Origin: Stratiolaelaps scimitus
Lineage: Eukaryota; Arthropoda; Arachnida; Mesostigmata; Laelapidae
Length of the DNA: 64,000 nt
Assembly: GCA_019614645.1 (NCBI GenBank)
Contig: JABWDB010000017.1
Location: 2,802,501 to 2,866,500, forward strand
Reading direction: 5' to 3'
A program made the translations under genes and the position numbers. The notes beneath the pieces were generated by a model. It saw only the letters and a list, made by a program, of their open reading frames with translations. It did not search any database and was not told the origin of the DNA. Numbering within the stretch: position 1 is the stretch's first letter; the number at the start of each line of letters is the position of its first letter. Positions 36,012 to 47,496 of the stretch are shown here, piece by piece.

Positions 36012-36537
36012 CGAAGGACACGTCGAAGCGGACTTCCGAGCAGAGCTGAAGACTGAAGACCGGCCGATAGTGGGCACTGCTTCACGTTCTCGACAGCGTT
36101 GGATGAGACACTACTTGGTCCTGATTGCGCGGCCAGTCTCCTAGAAGAGGGCGTTAGTGGATTAAAGCCGCGGATCAACGAGTGTACTGAGCTGCATCTA
36201 TGTTCTTGCGTGGTTTCCAATCCTCATTTCCGCTATTCAGTGCCGATTTTGACACTATACATACTCTTAAGTACCCATTTTCCTTGTGTAACCGCGGAGC
36301 TTCGATTGCCAGCGGTGGCGCCTGTGGCCGTGAGTCTGGCACATTTCGCACACTGTTGGCCTCTGTACCATCCTCAGCATGTAATACCAATCTATACCGA
36401 TGAGCACCCCAGGCGACATGACCCGTTGTGACGATGTGAGAAAAATTCATATAGGAATGGATTTCGACATTCACCTGACGGCAGCTAAATACAATTCAAA
36501 ATATTCATGCTTGGGTGTCAATTCCTCCCACCATCAG
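36012..36537. other. unassigned
   Basis: Open frames on both strands (up to 110 codons). None is recognised. It ends at the acceptor of the next candidate exon. Confidence 0.4.
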
Positions 36538-36777
36538 TAAATCAAACCTTAGCTGGGATGCTCCTTACAGATCCCTCCGAGGTCAGGTACCTCCAAGCCT
36601 GGCCTGCCAGCCATCGCTGCTCGGCGACAAACAGCTCGTACCTCTGGCGATTCCGTCTGCTTGTTCTGGCCGTAGTGAACGATTTCACCAAATGGTTCAC
36701 ATCGTCCATATCGCCTGTCATCATCCCACCAGTACCACTGCCAAATGAAGCAGACCGAGTTATGTTTGATGTCGATG
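36538..36777 (+). other. best candidate protein-coding exon
   Basis: A pyrimidine-rich acceptor (CAATTCCTCCCACCATCAG, AG at 36536-36537) and a strong donor GATG|GTAAGA (GT at 36778-36779) bound a 240-nt segment that is open throughout. Both bounding introns would be phase 1, so the exon is symmetrical. It reads TLAGMLLTDPSEVRYLQAWP near the start and SPVIIPPVPLPNEADRVMFD at the end. Codon third positions are mostly G or C, unlike the AT-rich surroundings. The opposite strand is also open here (36802-36542), which tempers confidence. No known family is recognised. Confidence 0.4.
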
Positions 36778-37347
36778 GTAAGAACGAGTGCCCTAAGGCC
36801 ACTAGCTCCGTGCATACCTTTAATACTAGTATATAGCCACAGACCTATGTATTCTTGTGGAATTCTATTATTCACACTCATCACCTATCAAGATATAGCA
36901 TATACATATTTACATACACTTACACATTGCTGATAGCAAGAAATGTACCTGTATCACTATACCACAAAAGCATATATATATATATATATATATCAGCTAC
37001 TACAAATGCCGATATATTATATATATCGGAATTTGTGGTAGCGTAATACAGGTGCTCTTCTGGGTACCTGTTATGATCTATCTGCCCTAACGGATACGCA
37101 AGCAACCGAAAAAATAGTCCCCGGCTCAGAGATTTCTTGCAACTCCACAAGGGATGTCAATGCCTCCTTAATGCTGCCATAGTTCCCTTTCTCTCCCTCT
37201 CTCTCTCTTGTACGCACCTGACGCAGTTGAGATGACAGGATCCCTGCTCATTAGTGGTGGAGCTTGGGGTTGGAGGAATCCATTGCATAGTGCTGCCTTC
37301 ATGCGCTGAAGTTGCATTGACAACGACAGGGAATTGCTATAAGGGGG
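36778..37347. other. unassigned; contains (TA)n
   Basis: A (TA)n tract at 36972-36992 and a (TC)n tract at about 37190-37208. No gene signal was found. Confidence 0.45.
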
Positions 37348-37660
37348 ATAGCACATGCATTGTAGTGAGTAGAAGCTAGATAGGGCTATGGACAGCATGG
37401 ATGAAGGAAAACGAGAGGGTCACGAGAGGGCCGATATGGGACGGGCCCGAGCCGTCATCGTTAGGAAAGCCCGTGAGAGCTACTACTGCTGGTGCTGTGT
37501 ATTGCCAGAGGAAGAGTCTCCACAATGCTCCATCACCTGGATACGAAGTTAGCTAGGCTGGTGTTCAACCGGGCTACATGGCGAAATAGTGCATGCATTG
37601 AGCTGCATTGACTGCACTCATAGACGTACAGAAATATGGTGAAGGATAACGAGAGAGAGG
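37348..37660. repeat. diverged direct repeat, two units about 238 bp apart
   Basis: Unit 1 (about 37348-37420) and unit 2 (about 37586-37660) share CATGCATTG near their starts. About 52-53 nt later they share a block around TGAAGGAAAACGAGAG or TGAAGGATAACGAGAG. The equal internal spacing supports a true, old tandem duplication and not two chance matches. Confidence 0.55.
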
Positions 37661-37894
37661 GAGCCAGGGCGGGGAGAAGGGATATATCGAACGTTCATTC
37701 AGCGGACAACATCCCTATCACCGTAGTACCCCCACGTACATATGCCTGTCTACCTCAACGCCTGCTGGACGACTGAAGGTGAGCTAGCTCGAAGGCCACG
37801 GGTTCGTCACTGAGTATAGGTTTCGTCCACAGGATGAGCGAGTAGTGCAACGAAATTGGTTTGTCAGCAGGTTAGCTCTATATTAGGCTGGCAA

Positions 37895-37918
37895 CTTTTT
37901 TCATAGCTGACCCTCAGC
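37895..37918 (-). repeat. possible member of the short hairpin/poly(A) retroposon family
   Basis: A run of T is followed by CAT and AGCTGACCCTCAGC (37905-37918), which is the family's 3' hairpin almost complete. No target-site duplication was found. The flank resembles the 29.5 kb copy. Confidence 0.4.
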
Positions 37919-38048
37919 ATCGTTTTGCTATACTATGGTAGGTATGAGGCCGGTGTAGCTGGCTGCTCCACCTGTCCTGGGGTGGTAGTGCTCGAGACCG
38001 TATTTCTATAAGAGGGCATAGCGTCAGCAATGCTGTACGTTATTTATA

Positions 38049-38561
38049 TCATAGTTTATAAAGATTTAGGTGAATATCGACACAGTACCGGACACTTTTT
38101 TTGCGGGGCTCAACGATGTCGCTCTGTATTCGCAGTGGGCAGTGGTGTCCTTGAAAACCCAGCTCGTTCGTCTGTAGGCATCTAGTACATCGTATCATAG
38201 CATCTGAGTGCACATCACATGCAAACACAAACATGTTTAAGATAAAACTTCCGGCACGGCTAGTGCTGATGATTACGCGACGCGTTCGCGACAGCTTAAT
38301 CTCTGGTGAATTGTGTTTCTGGTGGAACTGGTTAGTGTTGCTAATGTGGCACGTGTTTGTACAATACGCTGTAGGTGAAACGATCACCTCCTTATAATTC
38401 GATTCTCGGCAACTGTATGAAACGTATTCTACTGAGAGGTACTGTGAACGGTATAGCGATTCACCGACACAAGAAGAGCACATTGTAATTCTACAGTCAG
38501 TGTTCGCGTCTGTCATCTGAGCCTGCTTGTCAAACACAGACAGATAAACGACACGACGCAT
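38049..38561 (-). CDS. hypothetical cysteine-rich 170-codon ORF
   Basis: A complete minus-strand frame runs from ATG (MRRVVYLSVFDKQAQ) to TGA and contains 11 cysteines. These include CTRC at about residues 130-133 and a later HHC. This is faintly zinc-ribbon-like but matches no named domain that I can place. The frame is not low-complexity and lies in roughly average-GC DNA, which makes it one of the better unspliced ORFs. Frames of this size still arise by chance in a window this long. Confidence 0.25.
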   Translation of the reverse strand: MRRVVYLSVFDKQAQMTDANTDCRITMCSSCVGESLYRSQYLSVEYVSYSCRESNYKEVIVSPTAYCTNTCHISNTNQFHQKHNSPEIKLSRTRRVIISTSRAGSFILNMFVFACDVHSDAMIRCTRCLQTNELGFQGHHCPLRIQSDIVEPRKKSVRYCVDIHLNLYKL

Positions 38562-39961
38562 TTATTATTATACAACCTATAGCGGCTCTACGATTTATCT
38601 AATTAGGAAATTGCATCAGAACTTGCGTCGTAGTTCGCCATTCAAATCGATATCTATCTTCATGGACCAGCGGAGCGTCTCAAAGCCGGTGGCGATCTCA
38701 GACGCACACAACCTTGTTCGGCGAGATGAACGTCGCCCAGTGGACCCTGCCTTTGACCCAAATCTTTAAGAGCCACAGATCGCCTGAGACGATGCCTTCG
38801 GGCGGTGACGCATCGTTCTCGTGGGTGGATGTGTGTCCATCTGTCTGGCTGTTCGTGCGTATTGGCCTCTTATCCCTAAAAACCGCAGAAAGAGAGTCTT
38901 AGCTTCCTCCGGGGACAATTTGTCTATCGCTTGTGACTATGCTCGCTGCCGGGCGGCTAGCTACCGATAGCAAGATCGGCTGCAGCGCTCCAGTCAGCGT
39001 GTCCATCGCGTCGGACACGAGCGTTGGGTGGCAGGTGCTTCCAATCAAACAATTGCATTAGGTGCTCTCGCGCTCCGACGGCCTGCCATGGTGGTCAGTC
39101 GGATTCTCCACATCCAACGACTCGTCATCCCCAATTCCTTCGTCTCTTCGCCAATACTTTGCAATGAGTATGACTGTACAATGTCGGTGCAACCCCTTAT
39201 AGAAGAGCTAGCCCGAAAGATCCCAGATGATCGAATTCGTGCAGCGTTTCTATTCACTCGATCTCTTTCTTTTTTTGTGCTACGGGGGCAGACGGCATTC
39301 AGAGATAAATGGAGACTTGCTTTCGCTCGACCGGACCGGGGTGGTGCCGACCGCACACCTCAAATACAATGCAGTATTATAGATGCTCAAATACGTACAT
39401 CTCGGCCTGCATGAATGCAAGCCTGATAGGATAGTGCATCGTAAAGCGTCGCGCAGCTACCGCCCGCGCGACGACTACACAAGGCGCCTCAAGCAATCAG
39501 GAAAGAAATGGGGTCTAATCGCGGCAGGCTATCATACGAATGGGCGACATCGAAAGTCCTATACGCAGTTAACAAGCTAAATCGTAGACGCTGCCACGCT
39601 GTCTTGTAGTCGCTTATATTGCAAATATGATATGGCATAAACCTCGTGAGCACATAGCAACAGGCAAATGCAACGGTAAATCAAAACCCTGAGGTTGACA
39701 ATTATTTCTAGATAGAACAACATCCCTGAGGTAGCAATTGACGATATTAGAAATATCATCATCGTATGTAACAGATTTCCCTGTGCATTCCGCTGCGTTC
39801 ATACTAAGCCTCGATTTGAGTATCGCTGACAACCTAAATTTATTAAAAGGTATCACGCACTACATTGATATACTGCCATCTTCAAGGAACGGGACATCAG
39901 CTTGGGACGAATATTTTCACATAAGGTTCTTTTACTGCTCTGAGAGTAAAATTTCCGGGAC
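38562..39961. other. unassigned
   Basis: Frames 39028-39414 (+, 128 codons) and 39356-39045 (-, 103 codons) overlap head-on, and neither is recognised. Confidence 0.4.
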
Positions 39962-39989
39962 AACTCACAGCCCACATTTAACGTCCGCG
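39962..39989. repeat. dispersed 28-nt repeat, copy 1
   Basis: Matches 61498-61525 at 25 of 28 positions (core TTTAACGTCC, preceded by ACTCACAGCC). It lies on the tail side of the minus-strand SINE at 40.05 kb and could be part of that SINE's body. Confidence 0.55.
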
Positions 39990-40040
39990 GTACTGCATTC
40001 GGCATTGCTTCGTAGGACGGACCTTTTTAAAAGCAAATAG

Positions 40041-40125
40041 ACAACGGCGGGTAGGGGTCGAACCCGTGTACCTACGTGTCTCCTTCGATTGCAAGTCGCG
40101 CACGAACGCACCGGACCATAAACGA
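40041..40125 (-). repeat. tRNA-derived SINE head, tRNA-Ala-like
   Basis: Minus strand: the B-box GGTTCGACCCC (40054-40064) fits the consensus fully. The A-box-like TGGTCCGGTGCG (40107-40118) matches 9 of 12 positions, 42 nt away. The loop CTTGCAA with a T at position 33 would present anticodon TGC (Ala), but the arms are poorly paired. I call it a SINE head, not a gene. Confidence 0.55.
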
Positions 40126-40890
40126 GAGGTCATCTTTTCGCCCTGTCAAATATATTTGTGTTCGGGCAAACCCCGAGTGCATGTTTCATCCTATGGCATG
40201 CACGCAGCTTCGGCACCTCGCGGATTTCCCCTTGACTGACCTAGTTCTTCGCTCTCTCCAGCGGCTAATCCGGGTCTTCTTCTCGTACCGTCCCAGCCTT
40301 AGTCTGTCGTCGCCGTCTGCGCTGCACTTGTTCCGAGGTCATCCGAGTCGATCTATAGTTGTCCTTTTTACTGGGCTTGCCTTATTCCCGTCAGCGTCGT
40401 CCCCCGGCCCTGCTCGATTTCGAAAATCGCCCCAATTGTAGTCTCGTGCCAGTCGCCCCACCAATCGCTCTCCGTGTAGTGGTCTCATCTTCGTCTCGGT
40501 CATCAATGTCCCTCACTCTCGCGGTCACTCTGCGGGCGTCGTCGTCGGGGTCGTTGTCGATGGTTCGTGTGGGTGTATATGCCCATCAGCCTGCGGGACA
40601 AAGCGACACCACAACCAACATTCACCCGCTATGGCCAACAGTGGCAAGTAGATGATAGAGTAATTGAATTACGAGAGTTGGTGGCCTGCGTAGAAAGGGG
40701 ATGTGGATGCTGTGGTCTTACGATGAGTAGTTGGAGCTGGCTTGGTCCTTTTTTCTTTTTGCCGTTCATGCAGGAAGGCAGACAGACAGCAAATATATTA
40801 GTCAACACAGGCTTGGGCCTACTGCACTACTGACTCGGCTCTGGCTATTGCGAGAAGCCACTTCTCCTCTAGCTGGCCTACCCAATATAT

Positions 40891-40926
<36 letters not shown>

Positions 40927-41355
40927 GTACACACTCACCATAGGCACGAAGCGTCTCGTGGCATTTGAACGGGCATTTGTTATACTGTTCTTTTTTCATT
41001 GCGTCTTTTTGTCGTCTGGTCTGTTACAGCCGCGTTGAGCGAAATAAGGAGAAACCTCGGCACTTGTGCCCCTCGATCTCAGCCTCTCTCTGTCTGACGT
41101 TCTAGAGATAGTTGCCATTAGAGCACGCAATTGAATTCTACAACAGTACCATGTCGGCATTCGTGGCTCACCACCAACGATGTCACGATCTTCAGATAAG
41201 CCTGCGTTTCCGTTAGACTTCCGATGTCGCTAATATAATAGAGCATTTGCATCCTCGTGACCTGGTCCCTTCAAATCAATAACCAACTTGTTCTGTGGCT
41301 CTCAGACCCACAGCTAAGCAGTGCATCGATCATGTTTTATGCCAGTGATAATTGA
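40126..41355. other. unassigned; contains (TA)n
   Basis: A (TA)n tract lies at about 40894-40925. Frames at 40076-40441 and 40359-40655 (+) are open but unrecognised. Confidence 0.4.
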
Positions 41356-41691
41356 CATGGTGGTGCCAGATGCCAGTGCAACCTCTCATACAACGATGAG
41401 AAAATTCGCGTCAACCTCGAGCTTCAACGTCTGCACGTGTCCCTACACTTGTGTCCATGTCGGCTGTGCTCGCCTCAGCCGAATCCACGCTATTGTAACA
41501 TTGGCACAGGATCTTTACCATTTCTTCCGTTACTAATCGGAGATGCAGCATTGTACACAATAATCCGGAGCGTGGCAAGATCGCAGAACGACCGAAACAA
41601 ACGCAATCTACAATTTCTACCTTCCAAATTCGTTGGTAGTAGACGTAGATTTAACCAGCAACTTTGCCCCGGGATTCACCGCCGGCGATAA
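41356..41691 (+). other. possible coding segment, Cys/His-rich start
   Basis: The frame is open for 111 codons after a TGA at 41353-41355, without an in-frame ATG near its start, and ends at TAA. The first 40 residues contain CQC, LHVSLHLCPCRLC and other Cys/His. The rest is ordinary (LPFLPLLIGDAALYTIIRSV...). Third positions are fairly GC-rich in the first half. It would need an upstream exon. No family is recognised. Confidence 0.25.
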
Positions 41692-42327
41692 CGGCAATGA
41701 AGCATCCGTCATCCGAAGTGATGAAGACTAACACAAGCCATGAGTATGGGGACTAAAGCTCCCCCCTCCGGAGGTGGTTGACCACTGGGAGCTGAACATC
41801 TCGCTGGCGACTCGGCTACGATTGCAGGACGGCCTGTCGTCATATATCAGCAATGTGTGATTCGATTACGCCGGCGACATTTCTCGTCCACACTGTCCAC
41901 GTTTTCATCATTCTTCACTGTCTTCGGGAGATGATCATGCACTGTATTTGATTATGCTATCGCGCTAAAACGATATCGTCATCTGCGCGGGTCGAAACGG
42001 CGTCGCAATCTCTCACAAAGCGGATGTAGGCACTACGGCACTGGGATATCAACAGATAGAAATCATTCGTGTTTTAAAAACAAGTCGCACAGACTGCCAC
42101 GAATAGTAGTTAGCTGCGCGGTACGGGGGTCTGCAGAGAAGGCGAATATAGAATGGCGAGGCTCCGCGCTAGATTCATAGCTGTTTCATGTACAGCGATG
42201 GTAGTTAAACTGCGTATTTAGGTGATGGTGACAGCTAAACTTTATTATAATAATAATAATATATACTCGGTACAATGACTGCGGATAGTGACTACGACGT
42301 TTTTAATAATCACTTAGCGAAAAGTTA
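41692..42327. other. unassigned
   Basis: A short (AAT)n run lies at 42245-42263. Nothing else was found. Confidence 0.45.
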
Positions 42328-42406
42328 CATGAGTTAGCCAACGTGAATAATAAGTTTCTAGAGGAAACTTTATGCCAGAGATCGCTGGTTCGGGTCTTAC
42401 CATTCG
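42328..42406 (+). repeat. possible tRNA-like SINE head
   Basis: The A-box-like TAGCCAACGTGA is followed by a 7-bp hairpin (AAGTTTC-TAGAG-GAAACTT) in the anticodon-arm position and a B-box-like GGTTCGGGTCT. Matches are partial (about 9 of 12 and 9 of 11). Confidence 0.3.
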
Positions 42407-44890
42407 ACAAATTCTACACAACTTGTATTGAAATAACGAACGTTTGTAGTTAAGGTGGATTACAAGCTTTTGAGGGATGTTTCAGTTCTTTAAAGAAACC
42501 AAGCTATTCACGTTGCTCAAAGCCATTACCTAATATAATACATATGCAGACCGTTGAGATTGGATTGGATTTCAACACGAGCTACCCAGGTTAGCCCCTA
42601 TTTGATGGGTTGTCTCAGATACAAGTAGAGATAATAGCGACTATAATATAATAATATATTATAAATATGTTTAACACAAAGCTGAAAAGGCTCACACCTG
42701 CAATGAATTCTTAACAATATATAACAATATAACATAGTGATGATACTGTTGTTGTTGTCGTAGTATCATACAAAATCGCTTATACAGGATATGCATACAT
42801 CATACCTGATCCTTTGTGGCCACCTGCCAACTCGAAGGAGATCCCGCTTCGATCGCTGCTCCACTGTAACCACGGCCACCACTGGCGTAGCTGCCGCCTC
42901 CTTCACGCGTTCTAATTGATGTGCATTATATTTATTGCGGTATTAGAGTCCCACTAGACTCGGTCGTCTCGTGCTCTCGGGCGACGGTATTTCATTTGTA
43001 AACGCCGACACCAAAAGCGGCCGTTCCACGGTGGGTGCTCAGTGATCTGAGCTGCTGCTTCTGTTGTCGCTGCTGCTGCTGGTGCTGTCGTTGTTGTTGT
43101 TGTTGTCGCTCGGTAGTGCCTAGTATTAGTAAGTATCTCGTTGTAATGGTTGTAGCAGTATGCAGTTGCTGGATCGTCATATGTGGCCCTTCCAGGCCTG
43201 AGGGGAGGGGCTGTTTTAATTACAGTTGTATAGTTGTTGCTGTTCCCTGTGCTCGCAGCAAGAGAAATGCGTGCACCTATACCATTCGGACCCCTATTTT
43301 AAAGCTGCCTCAACCGCCTCCGTCCGTCCAACTGCTGCCTTCATATTAGCCAATGGCTGGGATCCAGCAGGACGGGACCAAAGCCAGCGTCCGGCCGGAC
43401 CCCTGGCACAGGGCTGCGACCGAGGTTAGGCAATTATGAGCCATGTAATGCGCTGTAATGTGCTGAACGCCGCCGCCGCCGTCGCCTCAGCCTGTGTGTA
43501 GTGCTTGCGGTGGCTTGGACCCTCGTATCGTTGGGTTCGTTTTGTCTATGCAACTACGAGTAGCAGCTAGCTGACTAGCCGGCGAGTATTTCTCTCACTT
43601 AATTGGCCCGTTTACAAGAGAACGGAGATTAGCTTGTGGCCATTCAGACGCGCGCTCTTGAAGCGGCAGCACGGCGGCTCGGCTGACTGGGGCCGAGCGC
43701 TCGTACGAAGTCCACCCGTGAGCGCTCACGTAACGGGGGCGTTTCGACGCAGCTGTGGTCAGTCGACTACCACCTGGAGGCGATTTGGGGAAGTGGGATT
43801 TGAGCGGCAGCCTAAATGGGAGCGGACGCGCCAGCCAGCAAAAACGGCAACAACGTCACAAAGACATATATGTACAATATGAGCGAGGCTTGGCTGCTGT
43901 TGTGCATGAAGGGGCGAAGTCGCACCGGCCGTGCCATCATCGATACCGACGCCTGCTCTGTGATGGTGAATAACTTGAACGAAGTTTGGCGTATGACTTC
44001 TCAGCTAAGTAGGGAATACGTCCTTACGTCGAATACGCGGCGGAGTATGATCCTGCCTCCTTGGCTGATATATATAAATAATAATAATAGCGTTGTATTC
44101 AACTAGCGAATGGGAAGGCGCTCGAAGATATGGGGATCTGGGGTGGGAGAAATGCACTCGGCGCTACTTTTACTATATATTATATATTTATATATGAAAG
44201 GTTGTTGATATGTATGCTGCTAGGAATTGAGATCGGGTTAATTTTTATCGTGAACATGAACTACAGACCTACGATTTTTGTGCCTGCTTAGGTCTTCTTT
44301 GCAACTAATACGTTCGATGATTACATGGCGGTTTTTCTTTTTCTTTCATTTGGTCTCTGACATGTCTAGTTGTACGTCATGTGTGAAGCTTACTTAAACG
44401 GGAACCCTTTTCTTGATCACAGCATCAGAATGCAACAGCACTCGCCTTAAGCATAGAGCGTCATAGTGATACCCTCACATGTTCACCTACATGCATTGCG
44501 AGCATGCGTTCTAGCACACTCATTACAGTGGTCACGTTCAGCGAAATATGAAACACAAGGTTGTCTTGAGGTTGCAGTTGACTTGAATACGATTGGCCAA
44601 GGACTCATAGAAACGGTGCAGATAGTGAACTCAGCAGATAGATTTTATCAAAAGCCTATTGAAAAACTTCAGTTCATCTGTAGCACAAAATCATGTCAAG
44701 AAGGAAAAGTAGGTTGTGGCAAGGCAGGTTTAGGACGACTGACGCAGCTAGGTATAATATTATAGCTAGAAGGGCGGAGGTGGTAGCGGCGGCCAGGGCT
44801 CTGTTGTCTCCTTTGGTAGCCGAGATGGGTTCCTCCACATCGAGGACCTTTCCCTGCAAGGTCTTTCCCGTTCCGTTCCAAGGTTCCATA
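42407..44890. other. unassigned; CTG/GTT triplet-repeat cluster
   Basis: CTG and GTT triplets at about 43045-43110 give a polyglutamine frame on the minus strand (43180-42992) that I treat as microsatellite-derived. The interval 43.6-44.1 kb is GC-rich with overlapping short frames. Confidence 0.4.
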
Positions 44891-44891
44891 A

Positions 44892-44920
44892 CCCCCCCCC
44901 CTCCCCCCTCCCCCCCTCCC
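44892..44920 (-). repeat. polypyrimidine C-run with G-quadruplex potential on the minus strand
   Basis: Runs of 3 to 10 C separated by single T. The complementary strand has at least four G-runs of three or more with 1-nt loops, satisfying the usual G-quadruplex pattern. Confidence 0.85.
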
Positions 44921-46543
44921 TGGCAAAGCCCTGTCATAGCCGCGTGCACTGTAAGCAGAACGCAGGCCGAGCCGGACACGACCGAGCGGGCCACCGGCTT
45001 CTCCACCGCGCCGTGTTCCTCCTCAACGGACTCTCTACGTTCTCTCTTTCCTTTTCTATGGCAGCGCTGGTGGGTCTGTATTGACGCCTCAGTCGTCCCT
45101 TCACCACTGGGTAGTCGCGGAGGACGCTGAAGCCTCTGTGAGGCGACGATGACAGGAAACGGAAGCGTTGAAGGAAACGGACATGGAGAAGAAAGCCTTC
45201 CTTCGTCGAACGAACGAACCAAGCCGACCGCCGAAACAGAGCGGGCCGTAGGAAGACGACAACGGTGCAGGAATGAACTAGGAGAGGGCTAGTGCAGAGC
45301 GGTAGCAGGCGACGTTGGCACAATCCATAGCACATGGACGATGCAGGGGGCGCCACAGGGATGATACCCCAGAAGACGAGAGAATGGAAACGAAAGAGAA
45401 ACTGGGGAGGGAAGGGCATACATGGTGCTGCCTGCTTCGGCCGAGGGGCTGCTGCTGCTGCGGCAGGTAATTGAATTCGGCCCTGAATTTCCCGCCCGTG
45501 TGCCAGCGAAGGACATCCCAGCTATTCTACCCTGCTAAAGCTGCACGTTCGTAGACGACGGCCAGCAGAGGGCAGCCGAACCTGCCGTACACGAGATCGT
45601 GCCGGTGCACAGCGGACGTTACAGCATCTGAGCGCCGACCATGGTCTACGCACATCGTTGCTGCTACATCGCTCTCCTCGGGTCTCTGCTACAATCTCAT
45701 CCATCACGCTGCCGCCCATCACGTTAACGCCATGCGCACCGGGATAGCGGAAGGGCTAGCCCGTCCAGCTATTCGTCGGTCCTCCGCCCGTCCTTCGTGC
45801 CCACCTACACCACTTGCCTGCGTGCTTCCTCGAAGGAGCCCGGTGAGACGCGAACAACGAGAACCGAGATGCGACAGCTCTGACACCCCCCATTGCTTCC
45901 ACCCTCACTTTATTTCTTCCTTTCCTTACTATCTCTCTCTCGCTCTATATATTTATATCTATTTATATTTCGTCGTCCGCTCCACTTTCACTGTCCTTCG
46001 AAGTTCATTCGGAGGACGATACTCTTCGTCGAATCTTCAGTCGCACCTCCAGAAGGCAGAAAGCACGACATTACCTCTACCGCTATCCAGTCTTTCTCTC
46101 TCTCTATCAAAAAAAACAAGCCCGTTTCAGTTTACTACGCCGGGAGTTGGTTGCGCTTCCGCGAAATGTGCCCGTTGCTAATGTGCTTGTTCGCTGTGTA
46201 GAGGCGTGCATCATCTTGTACAGTCCGTTGCATTTCGACGTATGCCCTTGTCACAGGCAGGCTACACGCTTGGTACACGCAATAACGGTATCAGCTATTG
46301 TAGATGATAATTATCGACAGCAGTCAGAGCAAAATATTGGTGATTTTGTTGACTGACTTTCTAATGGGATGGACCATGACAAGTCAAGCTGCCTTATGCG
46401 ACCGCCCAGCTAAGGTGCATCGCTCGACATGGCCGACTACTGATACAGGCGCTGAAAATAAGTGGCAACAAGTACGACGGACAACAACACCTAACTTTTG
46501 GCGGTCTCTTCTTTTCGTAACATATTGCCTTTAAATACGTCAT
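44921..46543. other. unassigned GC-rich block
   Basis: 44.9-45.9 kb is GC-rich with head-on frames (up to 182 codons, minus) and no domain. A (TC)n-rich stretch lies near 45.92-45.97 kb. Confidence 0.4.
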
Positions 46544-46590
46544 ACGGCCTGTCACATAGGGGAACAGCTGAGGGTCAGCTCGAAAAAAAA
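46544..46590 (+). mobile_element. very short poly(A) retroposon with target-site duplication
   Basis: A 47-bp insertion is flanked by perfect 11-bp direct repeats AAATACGTCAT (46533-46543 and 46591-46601). The insert carries a unit with TAGGGGAACAGCTGAGGG, ends in the hairpin AGCTGA-GGG-TCAGCT, then CG and a run of A. The poly(A) plus duplication is the mark of target-primed reverse transcription. The same unit, in opposite orientation, lies at 49395-49462. Confidence 0.75.
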
Positions 46591-46601
46591 AAATACGTCA
46601 T

Positions 46602-47199
46602 TTAAATAAACGTGTGTAATATTAATAAAAGACAAAAGTTGTTCTTCCACAAAAACTAAGCTGCACATTGCAAACTTCCAGGTCGTACATGCAACCGCCT
46701 CAACGTGATGGCCCACATATAGAAACATGTTTTAATGTAATGTAATTACGAGCCTTGTTAATCGCTTGAATGAATCTAGCAGACAGATTCGTGAAACGAC
46801 AAGTGCCCCCGAGATATGTAAAGCAAATAGTACTACACAGTTGAGCCGATGCGTTCATTCTCGTCAATCTAACTTTCGTTCCCCAGACCCCCTGTGGATA
46901 GAGGTGAATCATCCGTCCCGAAGCTTGATAGCTGCCTGTGTATTGAAATCACATGCTTGAACTGACTTAGCGACAGAGAGAGAGAGAGAGAGCTATTGCT
47001 GCTAGCGGACCACAGGCGAATAATAGGTGCACCATTGCTCACCTCATCCAGATCAGGTCCACGAGGGATCGAGTGCGCTGACAAGCACCTAGCGCATCCG
47101 AGCGTGACCCTCGCGACCGGATAAAGCATTCATGCCGACTGCTGAAGCTGCCAATCAGACATTTGCCGGAGAAACCAGGATCATTATTAAACGATGTTA
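46602..47199. other. unassigned
   Basis: A GA run lies at 46976-46992. Nothing else was supported. Confidence 0.4.
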
Positions 47200-47496
47200 T
47201 TAAAGTGCAAAAGCGTAAACGCGGGCAACGAAGGAATAATATGTTGTACACCAATCCATAGGGTCGTCGGTACCCCAATCACCCATTAGGTTGAAGTTGC
47301 GCTCGGAATGAAGACGAAGTCTAGTCAAACCTCCTTTGTACTTCCTTGTTTGATTTGTAGCGTTTTCGAGTAGCAAAAAGGTCGGATGTATCTCGACAAA
47401 GTCAGTCACACTGAGCAAACAACCTTTGTCGCGTGCCATTTTTGTATATATTTTTCTCTCTTTATCCAACAGTGTTGTTACGCTAATAATATGCAT
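47200..47496 (-). CDS. hypothetical 98-codon ORF
   Basis: A complete minus-strand frame from ATG (MHIISVTTLLDKERKIYTKM...) runs to a TAA after FVARVYAFAL. It is in moderately AT-rich DNA, without repeats, with ordinary composition (DWGTDDPMDWCTTYY near the end). No family is recognised and no promoter or splice evidence was seen. Confidence 0.22.
   Translation of the reverse strand: MHIISVTTLLDKERKIYTKMARDKGCLLSVTDFVEIHPTFLLLENATNQTRKYKGGLTRLRLHSERNFNLMGDWGTDDPMDWCTTYYSFVARVYAFAL

Noticed and set aside
37740..37830. B-box-like GGTTCGTCACT near 37.81 kb as another SINE
   Set aside because: Only about 8 of 11 positions match and no convincing A-box lies at the right spacing.
5868..40125. tRNA genes at the B-box sites near 5.9, 8.6, 11.3, 14.3 and 40.1 kb
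   Set aside because: Acceptor stems do not pair and anticodon arms are defective or mis-sized. Tails and shared blocks point to SINEs instead.
42992..43180. polyglutamine ORF on the minus strand
   Set aside because: The frame is created by CTG/GTT triplet repeats and has no other protein-like region.
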